Source of the DNA: Chryseobacterium camelliae
GTDB taxonomy: Bacteria; Bacteroidota; Bacteroidia; Flavobacteriales; Weeksellaceae
Reading direction: 5' to 3'
NCBI RefSeq assembly: GCF_030818575.1
Contig: NZ_JAUTAL010000001.1
Coordinates: forward strand, 3,906,001 to 3,970,000
Length of the DNA stretch: 64,000 nt
Both the position numbers and the translations under genes were made by a program. This document shows positions 8,590 through 17,359 of this stretch, one piece after another. Position 1 is the stretch's first letter. Each line of letters begins with the position of its first letter. A model generated the notes under the pieces. That model ran no database searches. It had not been told where the DNA came from and saw nothing but the letters and a program-made list of their open reading frames with translations.

Positions 8590-9503
8590 CTGTGTAAAAT
8601 TTTTGTTCTTATCTGGTATTTCAATAATTTATACCTGAAATATGAATAAGCATAAAAGAACGGCCGGGCTTTCCTGAACAAAAAGACAGGCGATACCGAC
8701 TGTTTCCGGAGTTCATAATAGATCCAGAAATGATTTCTTTCATAACCCAGCTTTTCGTTGAGGTTTTGATAAATAAAAGAAAGGACATACAGGTATTCCT
8801 GATATTTGGCATTTGTAGCAGACTTCAGGCTTCTAGTGGTTTTATCATGGAATCTGAAGTGATTGAGCACATCGCTACAGAAGTAGATATTGCTTGTCAA
8901 CAGGATCATCGTCCAGAAGAGCCAGTCACCGGAATAAAACATGGTTTTCATTTTTGAAAAATCAAAATCCTGTTTCCTGAAAATACAGGCACTTGCGTTA
9001 GGAATCGTGTTCCTGAACTTCAGAAAATTGCGTATTTCATCTATGCCTTCATTGTAATGCGAAGACTTCCACCTCTTTTCATCCAGGCTGTCCGGCCAGA
9101 AGATGTCATAGAACTGACCGTTTTCATCAACATTATTCGATCGGCTGTAAACCAGGCCAACATTTTCTTTTTCAAAGAATAAAGGCATCAGTGTTTCAAG
9201 GAAATTAATCTCAGCGAAATCGTCACTTTCTGCAATCCATATATAGTCTCCTTTGGCCAGGCAGATTCCCTTTTCCCACTGTGCAAACGGGCTTCCCGAG
9301 TTTTTGTCGTTAAAAATGATATGGGATATTTTTGGATGGTCAGCATAACCCTGCAGTATCCTGCTGCTTTCGTCAGTCGAATGGTCATCCAGCAGAATGA
9401 CTTCGAAGTTATCATAAGTCTGCTCAAATACGCTTTTCAGCCTTTGGGGCAGAAAACGGGCATGATTGTAATTGGGAATGATAACGGAAACTAACGGGTT
9501 CAT
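8586..9503 (-). CDS. Glycosyltransferase family 2
   Basis: The 305-residue protein shows the GT2 core: LVSVIIPNYNHARFLPQRL, VILLDDHSTDESSRIL and the metal site IWIAESDDFAEINFL near residues 90-100. The RNTIPNASACIFRK and GDWLFWTMI blocks match the acceptor-side region of O-antigen and capsule GT2 enzymes. The C-terminus carries the basic aromatic sequence FFYAYSYFRYKLLKYQ, which may associate with the membrane. It sits 24 nt from the previous GT2 gene and overlaps the next gene by 4 bp. Donor and linkage are unknown. Confidence 0.9.
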   Translation of the reverse strand: MNPLVSVIIPNYNHARFLPQRLKSVFEQTYDNFEVILLDDHSTDESSRILQGYADHPKISHIIFNDKNSGSPFAQWEKGICLAKGDYIWIAESDDFAEINFLETLMPLFFEKENVGLVYSRSNNVDENGQFYDIFWPDSLDEKRWKSSHYNEGIDEIRNFLKFRNTIPNASACIFRKQDFDFSKMKTMFYSGDWLFWTMILLTSNIYFCSDVLNHFRFHDKTTRSLKSATNAKYQEYLYVLSFIYQNLNEKLGYERNHFWIYYELRKQSVSPVFLFRKARPFFYAYSYFRYKLLKYQIRTKILHR

Positions 9504-9527
9504 CTTTATGTCTGGCTTAGGAAGGAA

Positions 9528-10361
9528 TTATGGTTGTATTTTGTGGATGAAATTGATCACCCTGTTGATTATTTTATATTTCTTACTACTGATGATCCTG
9601 TTGTAATAATTGTTTTCTCTTTCAAGCGCGGAGACTTTCCATATCAGATGAAAATAGTCTCCGAAAATTCCAACATAGGTTTTGCTGTGTTTCTCCAGAA
9701 TGTATTTCTTGGCCTCATCCATCTTTTCCGAATCATTTTTGATATTTTCATTTCTGGAAATATCTTTGATCCGGTAATAAAAAAGTGTCTCTTCTAAACG
9801 ATACACTTTCATATCCGGCTGAGAGAGATAGGAAATCCAGAATTCCCAGTCTTCCAGCCCGTGAATCATATTTTCATCATATCGTATATCATTCAGTTTT
9901 TCCCTGCTGAAAAGGGCTGAGCAGAAAATCACATTATATTTTAGTAAATTCTCAAAAGTATAATCAAGTAAGATGAAAGGTTCATTCCTGGTTCCGAAAT
10001 AGTCTGCATGGCAATAGACCAGATCATAGCCTTCCCGGAGTTTCTCCAAGGCATAGGATAGATAGTTTTCATTAATCTTATCATCTCCGTCAAGCGGCAG
10101 AATCCATTTACCGCTCACTTTTTCCAATCCGAAATTTCTTGCTGAGGCAACTCCTCCGTTTTCTTTTTTGTAATAGGTAAACCTGGAATCACTTTCTATC
10201 CACTTTTTTGCAACTTCAGCAGTATAGTCCGGTGAGCCATCATCAATAATAAGACATTCCCAGTCCCTGAAAGTCTGGGATGCCACAGACTGCAGGCATT
10301 CATCCAGGTATTGTGCCTGGTTGTAGCATGGGACGATGATGGAAATCTGTGGTGAAAGCAT
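9528..10361 (-). CDS. Glycosyltransferase family 2
   Basis: The 277-residue protein carries the standard GT2 blocks ISIIVPCYNQAQYLDECL, CLIIDDGSPDYTAEVA, GGVASARNFGLEKV and the metal site WILPLDGDDKINENYL. GLEDWEFWISYLS supplies the catalytic acidic ED region near residue 170. It is a compact, single-domain enzyme with no membrane segment. A separate promoter-like element lies 17 nt upstream, so this gene and those after it may be expressed partly on their own. The sugar transferred cannot be told from the sequence. Confidence 0.9.
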   Translation of the reverse strand: MLSPQISIIVPCYNQAQYLDECLQSVASQTFRDWECLIIDDGSPDYTAEVAKKWIESDSRFTYYKKENGGVASARNFGLEKVSGKWILPLDGDDKINENYLSYALEKLREGYDLVYCHADYFGTRNEPFILLDYTFENLLKYNVIFCSALFSREKLNDIRYDENMIHGLEDWEFWISYLSQPDMKVYRLEETLFYYRIKDISRNENIKNDSEKMDEAKKYILEKHSKTYVGIFGDYFHLIWKVSALERENNYYNRIISSKKYKIINRVINFIHKIQP

Positions 10362-10377
10362 ATTGTGTTTTAAAGAG

Positions 10378-10385
10378 CAAAGATA
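10378..10385 (-). promoter_or_regulatory. Bacteroidota-type -7 element inside the glycosyltransferase cluster
   Basis: On the minus strand the sequence reads TATCTTTG, a full match to TAnnTTTG. It lies 17-24 nt upstream of the GT2 start at 10361, in the 77-nt gap after the neighbouring gene. No clear TTG element is present at the expected distance, so this is at best a weak internal promoter. Confidence 0.45.
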
Positions 10386-10438
10386 TTAAAAAACTATCAG
10401 CCTTAAAGTTGAGTTAATTTGTTGGTCACGCTTATAAT

Positions 10439-11395
10439 TTATCTCAGTGTTGTGGTATAAATTTTATTTATATAGTATATTTTTTTGATATTTTTGAGAA
10501 AACTCTTTATATGAAAATGTTTCAGATAATAGAGTGCAACACCATAATTGGCCTGATGCTTATTCATGTGGCAGTAACTCAGATAGTCTGTAATAACCTG
10601 CTCCATGAAAAGATCTGGAAAATGTTTTGAATGTCGGGTAATTAATTTTTCCCTGAAAATATTATAAGCATAGCTTTTTTGTCCATCCATTGTTTCGGTG
10701 CCTGAAATACTGTTATTTGAAATACGCACTTTAACTTTAGAGCTCCTAATATACAGGATATCTCGATAGCCGGAAAACGCAAGTAAGGCAAGGTCATCAC
10801 TTCCCCAGGCAAGAGGGATTTTTTCAAAGCGATGCTTATGATACATTTTCGTACGGAATATATTCTCCGATAGGCTGCTTCTTACCAGTCCCCTGTATTT
10901 TTGTATTGTAAAATCTATAGGATTCAAATGTTTCACTCTATAGTCAAAAGTTTCCATATCTTGGTCATTTTCATCGATCCAATCATAAACAAATTTCAGT
11001 ACGCTGATATTGTTTGTTTCAGATTCCGGAACAGCTTTATAAAACTCTTCTACGAAATTTTCAGCGATCATATCATCATCACCTAAAATCTGAAACCAGT
11101 CTTCTTTCACATGATCCAGTATTCTTTCCCATTGTAGAGCCAGGTTCTTGCCTCCTAAATTATCTGTATAATTGAAATATTGGTAGTCTTCCGGAGAAAA
11201 ATATTTTTCTATAACGGGAAGAGGATCATCGGGGCTGGCATCGTTTCCGATGTAGAGTGCAAAATCCCTATTGCTTTGTGATGCAACAGACTGAATTGTC
11301 TTTTCAAAGAAATCTATTTTATAATATGGGATAACGAGGGCCAACTTATGTTGAGTTTCGTTATTACTGCGCTTAATAGTGATATCAGTATCCAT
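10439..11395 (-). CDS. Glycosyltransferase family 2-like protein
   Basis: The 318-residue protein has LALVIPYYKIDFFEKTIQSV as first strand and helix, then LYIGNDASPDDPLPVI and the metal site WFQILGDDDMIAENFVEEF near residue 105. This is a GT2 domain with a short charged N-terminal extension of about 17 residues. The C-terminal part (SYCHMNKHQANYGVALYYL) is helical and AT-rich in its DNA. The start codon overlaps the stop of the upstream GT-B gene by one base (TAATG), which is strong evidence for co-translation. Its codon and base use look more AT-rich than the front of the cluster, hinting at separate acquisition. Confidence 0.85.
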   Translation of the reverse strand: MDTDITIKRSNNETQHKLALVIPYYKIDFFEKTIQSVASQSNRDFALYIGNDASPDDPLPVIEKYFSPEDYQYFNYTDNLGGKNLALQWERILDHVKEDWFQILGDDDMIAENFVEEFYKAVPESETNNISVLKFVYDWIDENDQDMETFDYRVKHLNPIDFTIQKYRGLVRSSLSENIFRTKMYHKHRFEKIPLAWGSDDLALLAFSGYRDILYIRSSKVKVRISNNSISGTETMDGQKSYAYNIFREKLITRHSKHFPDLFMEQVITDYLSYCHMNKHQANYGVALYYLKHFHIKSFLKNIKKIYYINKIYTTTLR

Positions 11396-12921
11396 TATTT
11401 TTTCAAAAAGTAGTTTAACAGTTGCTTTTTACTTGAAAAATAATGTATATTTTTATTTTTAAACCTGGATGTTTTATATACGAAATATTTTCCCTTTAAT
11501 GACATTCTTTCTGTAAAGCTGTAATGAGAAAATGTTCTCCGATCAATAGTCACCAGCAATTTTTCATTATCCCCGTCATAATATCTATCTGAACTAGATG
11601 ACCAAATACGATGAGCTATATTATTTGCAGTATCATATAATTTCTGAACCCGGGATTTCCAGACCTGCAGGCTGAAATTATTTAGAATATATTGATATTG
11701 TATATCACTTACCTCTTTCCTGTAATTTTTATCATGAATAAGTTTATTTACTTCATTATGCCATTCTTCAAGATTTTCAGGATAAATTACATGGTGATCT
11801 TTATTGTCATTAAAAAGCTTAAATAAAGGTAAAGGTCGGTAATGAAGAACAAACGGTACTTTACGCAATGCGGTCTGCAACAGTGCCGTAAAAGACGCCA
11901 TTGGAAAACCCTCCACGTAAATATCCGCTCTTTTTTCAATTTCAGCTAATTGTGAAGCTGGCAAAATTCCATGTAAAACAATTCTGGCATGTTTGTACTT
12001 TGCAGCATACTCAGAATCTTGATCGATTCCTACAATATTGAATATGACTTCAGGATTCTCTTCTACAATCTTATATGCTTCTCTAAGAAAGTTATGAGAA
12101 TCATTAGGATTATATTTATATGCAGTTCCGGTGCTTAATAGCTGAATGAATTTACCAGTATTTTCTTTACATTCTTCGATATTAAAGGTATTTTCTACCG
12201 GTATAGGAAAAAAAAACTGTCTCTCCAATGAAATTCCTCTCCTTTCCATATCAAGAGGTATATTGGATTCCCGGATTTGTAAAATGATATCTGAAATAGA
12301 AGTTCCGAGCCAGAAAACATGGTCGGCATGATTAACAAAAAATACAGGTGTTTGTATGTATTTTTGAGATAATACAATATTTGTAATTACTTCATCTGGA
12401 TGGACATGAAGAACAATCATGTCATATTCATTTAGCGGTTGCTCATTTAGAAGGTGTATTGATTCTATTTTTGAAGAGGATTTCACACTGATTTGTAATA
12501 AGTTTGAAGGAGAATCAATATAAAACTCGCTGACAGCTTTAAGTTCTTCCTCAGAAAGTCTGGTACTTAGAATAGTGTGCTTTTTAGTATTGTCATTCTT
12601 TATCCAGTTATACAAAAGCTTTGAGTGTCCACCTGAAGTATAAACTTTTGAACAGATTTGTAATATTTTACCCGTTTTACTCTTTTTTTTGTGAAGAGGT
12701 GGGCTGACGATAATTTTTTTCTGAATTTCAGACAGTAGTATTTCCAAAGATTCACTCTTATAATACCCCGAAAAGTTAAACCAACCGAAAGAAGCTGTTT
12801 TTTCAATAAAATTTATACAGTCTTCATACAAGCCTTCATCAAATAAACGTTGGGCTGTAACGACAGAGGATTCGAAATAAATCTTATTAGAATGTATATT
12901 TTTATCGATATTTTTTTCCAT
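11395..12921 (-). CDS. GT-B-fold glycosyltransferase (family 4-like) with N-terminal extension
   Basis: The 508-residue protein has an N-terminal charged region of about 95 residues. A GT-B fold follows: GKILQICSKVYTSGGHSKLL looks like the first Rossmann strand and loop. FIQLLSTGTAYKYN, VIFNIVGIDQDSEYA and ARIVLHGILPASQLAEIEKR look like the donor-binding half. The conserved acidic E of GT4 enzymes may be in the VEGFPMASFTALLQTAL block near residue 335. It would transfer a sugar to a glycan intermediate in the cytoplasm. The DNA is notably AT-rich. A 184-nt gap separates it from the exporter ATPase, and I found no clear promoter in that gap. Confidence 0.75.
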   Translation of the reverse strand: MEKNIDKNIHSNKIYFESSVVTAQRLFDEGLYEDCINFIEKTASFGWFNFSGYYKSESLEILLSEIQKKIIVSPPLHKKKSKTGKILQICSKVYTSGGHSKLLYNWIKNDNTKKHTILSTRLSEEELKAVSEFYIDSPSNLLQISVKSSSKIESIHLLNEQPLNEYDMIVLHVHPDEVITNIVLSQKYIQTPVFFVNHADHVFWLGTSISDIILQIRESNIPLDMERRGISLERQFFFPIPVENTFNIEECKENTGKFIQLLSTGTAYKYNPNDSHNFLREAYKIVEENPEVIFNIVGIDQDSEYAAKYKHARIVLHGILPASQLAEIEKRADIYVEGFPMASFTALLQTALRKVPFVLHYRPLPLFKLFNDNKDHHVIYPENLEEWHNEVNKLIHDKNYRKEVSDIQYQYILNNFSLQVWKSRVQKLYDTANNIAHRIWSSSSDRYYDGDNEKLLVTIDRRTFSHYSFTERMSLKGKYFVYKTSRFKNKNIHYFSSKKQLLNYFLKK

Positions 12922-13105
12922 ATAACTTTTTAACTAGGTATGGAGAACTGAGCTTAAAAATTATTGAAGTTGGTTTAAACAATCAATAATTCTCTGAACG
13001 TTGTCATTTGTCATAACAGGAGTTATCGGTTAGTTTAATACCACTTTGTTAATCTTTTCGATAATCAGCTAAATTTTTGGAAGATTAATTATTCTTGAAA
13101 TCATA

Positions 13106-14359
13106 TTAAAACACTTTAAAATCCAGATCCGGCCTGATAATGCCTGGTAGAATACTAATGTTTTTACCAAGCTTTACATTTTCTACTTCAAAGCCAATGA
13201 TATTAGGCACAACATATAAGGGTATCCGCTGGTCTTCGCCGAAAATTAATTTAAAATAATAATTTCCTGCATTCAGGAAATGTTTAGGAAGCTCAAATTC
13301 TACACAGTATTCTTTAGCTTCAGAATCATTATCTGTTGTGATTAGTGTTCCCGTATGAAATACAGGGACTTCTTCATAAGTTCTGAGCTCAAATGTGGCG
13401 TCTAAGTTTATTCCGGCCCTGTAATTCATAAATCTTAATCTTACTGATATTCCGGATTCAATGTCTATTAATTTTCCACGGGTTGGGACAGCAGAAAATT
13501 CCAGTATTCTTATATTTTCATTACCCATTGCTGTTTCTATAGGACCCTCATGCATGTATCTGCTCAGGATCTCAGAATTTTTCTGATATTCTACTATAGT
13601 ATCCAAAATATTTCCGCTGTACGTTAATTGCCCCTGATTAAGCAAGATACCTGTATTGCATAGTTCTTTTATGGCTGTCATATTATGGCTTACAAAAAGA
13701 ATTGTCCTTCCTTCTCCCTTAGTAACGTCTCCCATTTTTCCCAGACATTTTTTCTGGAACTCAGCATCACCTACTGCCAGAACCTCATCCACAATAAGGA
13801 TTTCGGATTCAAGGTGAGCTGCTACGGCAAATGCCAGACGTACATACATTCCTGAGGAATATCTTTTTACAGGGGTGTCAATGTATCTTTCTACACCGGA
13901 AAAGGCTACAATTTCATCAAATTTTCTGGCAATTTCTTTACGCGTCATTCCCAGAATTGCACCATTTAAAAATACATTTTCACGGCCTGTCATTTCAGGA
14001 TGAAAACCCGTTCCTACTTCCAGCAAAGATGCAATTCTTCCATTGGTGTAAATCTTTCCGGTAGTTGGCTTTGTTACTTTACTCAAAAGTTTAAGAAGTG
14101 TAGACTTTCCGGCTCCGTTTCTTCCGATAATTCCGACAGCATCACCTTGCCGAATTTCAAAATTGATATCACGGAGCGACCACACATATTCTGAAGTTCC
14201 TTTTTGGGTTCTGTCATTTGCTTCGCCAATTTTCAGATAAGGATCTTCTTTTCCTCTGATTTTATACCAGAACCTGTTAAGGTCATGGGATAAAGTTCCT
14301 GTTCCGACCTGGCCTAGACGGTATTGTTTGGATATATTTTCTGCTTTTAAAGCCAGCAT
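13106..14359 (-). CDS. wzt: Polysaccharide ABC exporter, ATP-binding subunit (Wzt-like)
   Basis: The 417-residue protein has Walker A GIIGRNGAGKSTLLKLL near residue 80, signature YSSGMYVRLAFAVAAHL and Walker B ILIVDEVLAVGDAEF, followed by the switch histidine in LFVSHNM. After about residue 260 it continues into a C-terminal beta-rich region (IRILEFSAVPTRGKLIDI onward). That region matches the position of the Wzt carbohydrate-binding domain, which recognises the end cap of the finished polymer. It would power export of the glycan across the inner membrane with the permease encoded 29 nt downstream. The presence of the C-terminal domain argues for an O-antigen-type chain with a defined terminus. 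Confidence 0.92.
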   Translation of the reverse strand: MLALKAENISKQYRLGQVGTGTLSHDLNRFWYKIRGKEDPYLKIGEANDRTQKGTSEYVWSLRDINFEIRQGDAVGIIGRNGAGKSTLLKLLSKVTKPTTGKIYTNGRIASLLEVGTGFHPEMTGRENVFLNGAILGMTRKEIARKFDEIVAFSGVERYIDTPVKRYSSGMYVRLAFAVAAHLESEILIVDEVLAVGDAEFQKKCLGKMGDVTKGEGRTILFVSHNMTAIKELCNTGILLNQGQLTYSGNILDTIVEYQKNSEILSRYMHEGPIETAMGNENIRILEFSAVPTRGKLIDIESGISVRLRFMNYRAGINLDATFELRTYEEVPVFHTGTLITTDNDSEAKEYCVEFELPKHFLNAGNYYFKLIFGEDQRIPLYVVPNIIGFEVENVKLGKNISILPGIIRPDLDFKVF

Positions 14360-14388
14360 ATTGTATTTTTAGAGGATTATATAAATTT

Positions 14389-15237
14389 TTAAACAGTATC
14401 CATAAAAGATTTTTCAATCTTATTGAAGATTACGATACCTACCATGAATAGCAAAAAGATGATAGCTGAACTGATGCCCAGCATCAACGGAGAGAAATCA
14501 CCTGCACCAAACCAAGCGTATTTAAAACATTCGAAGATACCCGTGAGAGGATTGTAAAATGAAAGTTTTCTGAAAATGCCAGGTAAAGCTGATGTAGGAT
14601 ATATTACCGGTGTTGCATACATATATAAACTTACTCCGAATCCAAGAAGCATCGTTAGATCTTTATATTTTGTAGTAAGCGATGAAAAGATCATCCCTAC
14701 TCCTAAAGCGAAGACTGCCATTAAGAATATTAAAAAAGGAGTGGCCAATATCCATATATTGGGTTTAACTTCTCCTTTTGAAAAATAATATAACCAGCCG
14801 AGAATAAAAAGTAAAAATTGCACTCCTAAGCGCATAAGATTAGAAATGACAATAGATATAGGCGTTACCAGCCTTGGGAAATATACTTTGCCGAACATAT
14901 TCGCGTTTCCTACGAATGTAGAAGAGGTTCCTAATAGACAGGATGAGAAATAATTCCAAAGCGTCACGCCTGCAAGATAAAAAAGGATTGGCGGAGTTCC
15001 GTCCGTAGAAAGATTTGCGATTTTTCCAAAAACAATAAGATAAACAATTGTCGTTAAAATAGGATTAACAAAAAACCAAATTGGCCCTAAAATCGTCTGC
15101 TTAAAGCTTGATATAAAGTCTCTCTTTACAAACATGTAGATCAGATCTTTATACCGCCAGACTTCTTTGAGTTTCAGATCTAATAAAGAATGGTGGGTCT
15201 CAATAGTTTCGGTCCACTTTTGTTGTGGTTCATTCAT
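14389..15237 (-). CDS. wzm: Polysaccharide ABC exporter, permease subunit (Wzm-like)
   Basis: The 282-residue protein is an ABC2-type membrane protein. The cytoplasmic N-terminus contains VWRYKDLIYMFVKRDFISSF, the amphipathic helix typical of Wzm and TagG proteins. About six hydrophobic helices follow, including IWFFVNPILTTIVYLIVFG, PFLIFLMAVFALGVGMIF and GISSAIIFLLFMVGIVIF. It forms the channel for lipid-linked polysaccharide. The gene precedes its ATPase in the direction of transcription with a 29-nt gap, so the two subunits are made together. No competing export system (Wzx/Wzy) is visible in the window, so ABC-dependent assembly is the simplest model. Confidence 0.92.
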   Translation of the reverse strand: MNEPQQKWTETIETHHSLLDLKLKEVWRYKDLIYMFVKRDFISSFKQTILGPIWFFVNPILTTIVYLIVFGKIANLSTDGTPPILFYLAGVTLWNYFSSCLLGTSSTFVGNANMFGKVYFPRLVTPISIVISNLMRLGVQFLLFILGWLYYFSKGEVKPNIWILATPFLIFLMAVFALGVGMIFSSLTTKYKDLTMLLGFGVSLYMYATPVIYPTSALPGIFRKLSFYNPLTGIFECFKYAWFGAGDFSPLMLGISSAIIFLLFMVGIVIFNKIEKSFMDTV

Positions 15238-15350
15238 TTGTGTTAAGTTTAATTCAAATTTGTACGATCTAATTTATCCATGGTTAGTCTATTATTAAAT
15301 ACTGTCCACATAAAATAAGAAGCTAACAACTAATATATTGATTTTGCTGC

Positions 15351-15386
15351 TATAAACAAAAATCATTAGCCATAAGGTCAATGATT
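15351..15386 (-). terminator. Possible terminator after rfbA
   Basis: On the minus strand, 7-bp arms AATCATT (15386-15380) and AATGATT (15367-15361) enclose a 12-nt loop and are followed by TTTTGTTT. It lies 12 nt after the rfbA stop. The stem is short and AT-rich, so termination would be partial at best. Confidence 0.4.
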
Positions 15387-15397
15387 GTATAGTTAAA

Positions 15398-16261
15398 TTA
15401 TTTGTAAACCAGTTGTTTAAGGTACTCGCCATACCCGCTTTTGCCATATTTTACAGCAGTTTCAAGCAGTTTTTCTTCATTAATAAATTTATTCCTGAAG
15501 GCAATTTCTTCGATACATCCAATCTTGAATCCCTGCCTTTTTTCGATGACCCGTACAAATTCAGAAGCATCATTCAGGGAATCAAAAGTGCCTGTATCCA
15601 GCCAGGCAGTTCCTCTGTCCAGAACGCCTACTTCCAGCTTGCCTTTTTTCAGATATACATTGTTTACGTCTGTAATTTCAAGCTCACCTCTCGCAGAAGG
15701 TTGAATGTTTTTGGCTATGTTAACTACTTCATTATCATAAAAATATAGGCCTGGTACCGCGTAGTTTGATTTTGGAGTTGTAGGCTTCTCTTCTATGGAA
15801 ACCGCTTTATGATCTTCATCAAATTCAACTACACCATACCGTTCAGGGTCTGAAACATGGTAGGCAAAAACAACACCGCCGTCCGGATTGGTCTTGTTTT
15901 TAAGCAATGTGCCCATTTCAGAACCATAAAAGATATTGTCACCCAAGACAAGAGCAGCGGCATCGTTTCCGATAAACTGCTCACCCAGGATAAAAGCCTG
16001 TGCTAATCCGTCCGGGCTGGGCTGAACTACATATTCTATATGGCAGCCGATCTGAGAACCATCGCCCAACAGCTTTACAAAACCCTCCTGATCGTGAGGT
16101 GTGGTAATGATCAGAATATCCTTGATGCCCGCCAGTAATAACGTTGAAAGCGGATAATAGATCATCGGCTTGTCATAAATAGGCATCAGCTGTTTGCTTA
16201 CGGCTATGGTAAGAGGGTACAGTCGGGTTCCGGAACCTCCGGCTAAAATTATACCTTTCAT
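15398..16261 (-). CDS. rfbA: Glucose-1-phosphate thymidylyltransferase
   Basis: The 287-residue protein opens with MKGIILAGGSGTRLYPLT, the nucleotidyltransferase signature, and continues with PMIYYPLSTLLLAGI and the ALVLGDNIFYG metal-site block. VVFAYHVSDPERYGVVEFD and GLYFYDNEVV are specific to RmlA/RfbA. It joins dTTP and glucose-1-phosphate to make dTDP-glucose, the first step toward dTDP-linked deoxysugars. It is 14 nt downstream of rfbB. The later rhamnose-pathway genes rfbC and rfbD are not in this window, so the final sugar made from this precursor cannot be stated. Confidence 0.96.
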   Translation of the reverse strand: MKGIILAGGSGTRLYPLTIAVSKQLMPIYDKPMIYYPLSTLLLAGIKDILIITTPHDQEGFVKLLGDGSQIGCHIEYVVQPSPDGLAQAFILGEQFIGNDAAALVLGDNIFYGSEMGTLLKNKTNPDGGVVFAYHVSDPERYGVVEFDEDHKAVSIEEKPTTPKSNYAVPGLYFYDNEVVNIAKNIQPSARGELEITDVNNVYLKKGKLEVGVLDRGTAWLDTGTFDSLNDASEFVRVIEKRQGFKIGCIEEIAFRNKFINEEKLLETAVKYGKSGYGEYLKQLVYK

Positions 16262-16275
16262 CCTTGTGTGTTTAT

Positions 16276-17355
16276 TTAGTGGTATTGGTTTTCATAATAT
16301 TTCTGGTAGTCACCGCTGGTCACATGCTCCAGCCATTCCTGGTTCTCCAGGTACCAGTCTATGGTTTTTCCTAATCCTTCCTCAAAAGTTACAGAAGGCT
16401 TCCATCCTAGGTCTTTGTTCAGCTTGTTGGCATCAATAGCGTAGCGTTTGTCGTGTCCCGGTCTGTCCTTTACAAATGCAATCAGCTTTTCTGAATATCC
16501 TTCCGGTCTGCCAAGCTTTGCATCCATTTGTTTAATCAGTTCCTTAACGAGATCTATATTCTGCCATTCATTAAAACCACCGATATTATAGGTTTCGCCT
16601 GTTTTAGATTCATTAAAAATCTGATGGATCGCTCTTGCATGATCGATTACGAACAGCCAGTCTCTCGTATATTTACCGTCACCATAAATGGGTAGAGGTC
16701 TTTCGTTAATAATATTGGAGATACAAAGCGGAATCAGCTTTTCAGGGAAGTGGTTTGGCCCGTAATTATTTGAACAGTTTGAAATGATAAAAGGCATTCC
16801 GTACGTATTGCCATAGGCTCTTACCAGATGATCCGAAGCCGCCTTTGATGCAGAATACGGGGATTGTGGATCATATGCCGTAGTCTCCAAAAAGAAACCG
16901 GTTTCACCCAAACTTCCGTATACTTCATCTGTAGAAACATGGTAGAAGAGATTGGTTCTCTTTTCTTCAGGAAATCTTCCGTGGGTATGATCCGGGTTCA
17001 GTGTCCAGAACTCTTTGCAAAGGTTCAATAGGTTGGCTGTACCATTTACATTAGTATTGATAAATGCCATAGGATTGGTTATGCTCCGGTCTACATGGCT
17101 TTCTGCAGCAAGGTGGACTACTGCATCAGGATTATATTTTTCAAATACGGCTCTTAATTCTTCAGGTATTGTGATATCTGCCTTTTCAAAAACATAATTA
17201 GGCTCATTTTCAATATCCTTCAGATTTTCAAGATTACCGGCATAAGTAAGCGCATCAAGATTAATAATTTTAACATCAGGATTATTCCTTACAAACTCCC
17301 TTACCACATGAGATCCTATGAATCCGGCACCTCCGGTTATAATAATATTTTTCAT
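16276..17355 (-). CDS. rfbB: dTDP-glucose 4,6-dehydratase
   Basis: The 359-residue extended SDR protein starts MKNIIITGGAGFIGSHVV with the NAD-binding GGAGFIG loop. It has HLAAESHVDRSI, the active-site block YHVSTDEVYGSLGE (Thr-Asp-Glu) and the catalytic YSASKAASDHLVRAY, followed by SNCSNNYGPNHFPEKLIP. These are all hallmark RmlB blocks. It converts dTDP-glucose to dTDP-4-keto-6-deoxyglucose. It lies between ugd (4 nt away) and rfbA (14 nt away), forming a three-gene precursor operon at the promoter-proximal end of the cluster. Confidence 0.97.
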   Translation of the reverse strand: MKNIIITGGAGFIGSHVVREFVRNNPDVKIINLDALTYAGNLENLKDIENEPNYVFEKADITIPEELRAVFEKYNPDAVVHLAAESHVDRSITNPMAFINTNVNGTANLLNLCKEFWTLNPDHTHGRFPEEKRTNLFYHVSTDEVYGSLGETGFFLETTAYDPQSPYSASKAASDHLVRAYGNTYGMPFIISNCSNNYGPNHFPEKLIPLCISNIINERPLPIYGDGKYTRDWLFVIDHARAIHQIFNESKTGETYNIGGFNEWQNIDLVKELIKQMDAKLGRPEGYSEKLIAFVKDRPGHDKRYAIDANKLNKDLGWKPSVTFEEGLGKTIDWYLENQEWLEHVTSGDYQKYYENQYH

Positions 17356-17359
17356 CTGA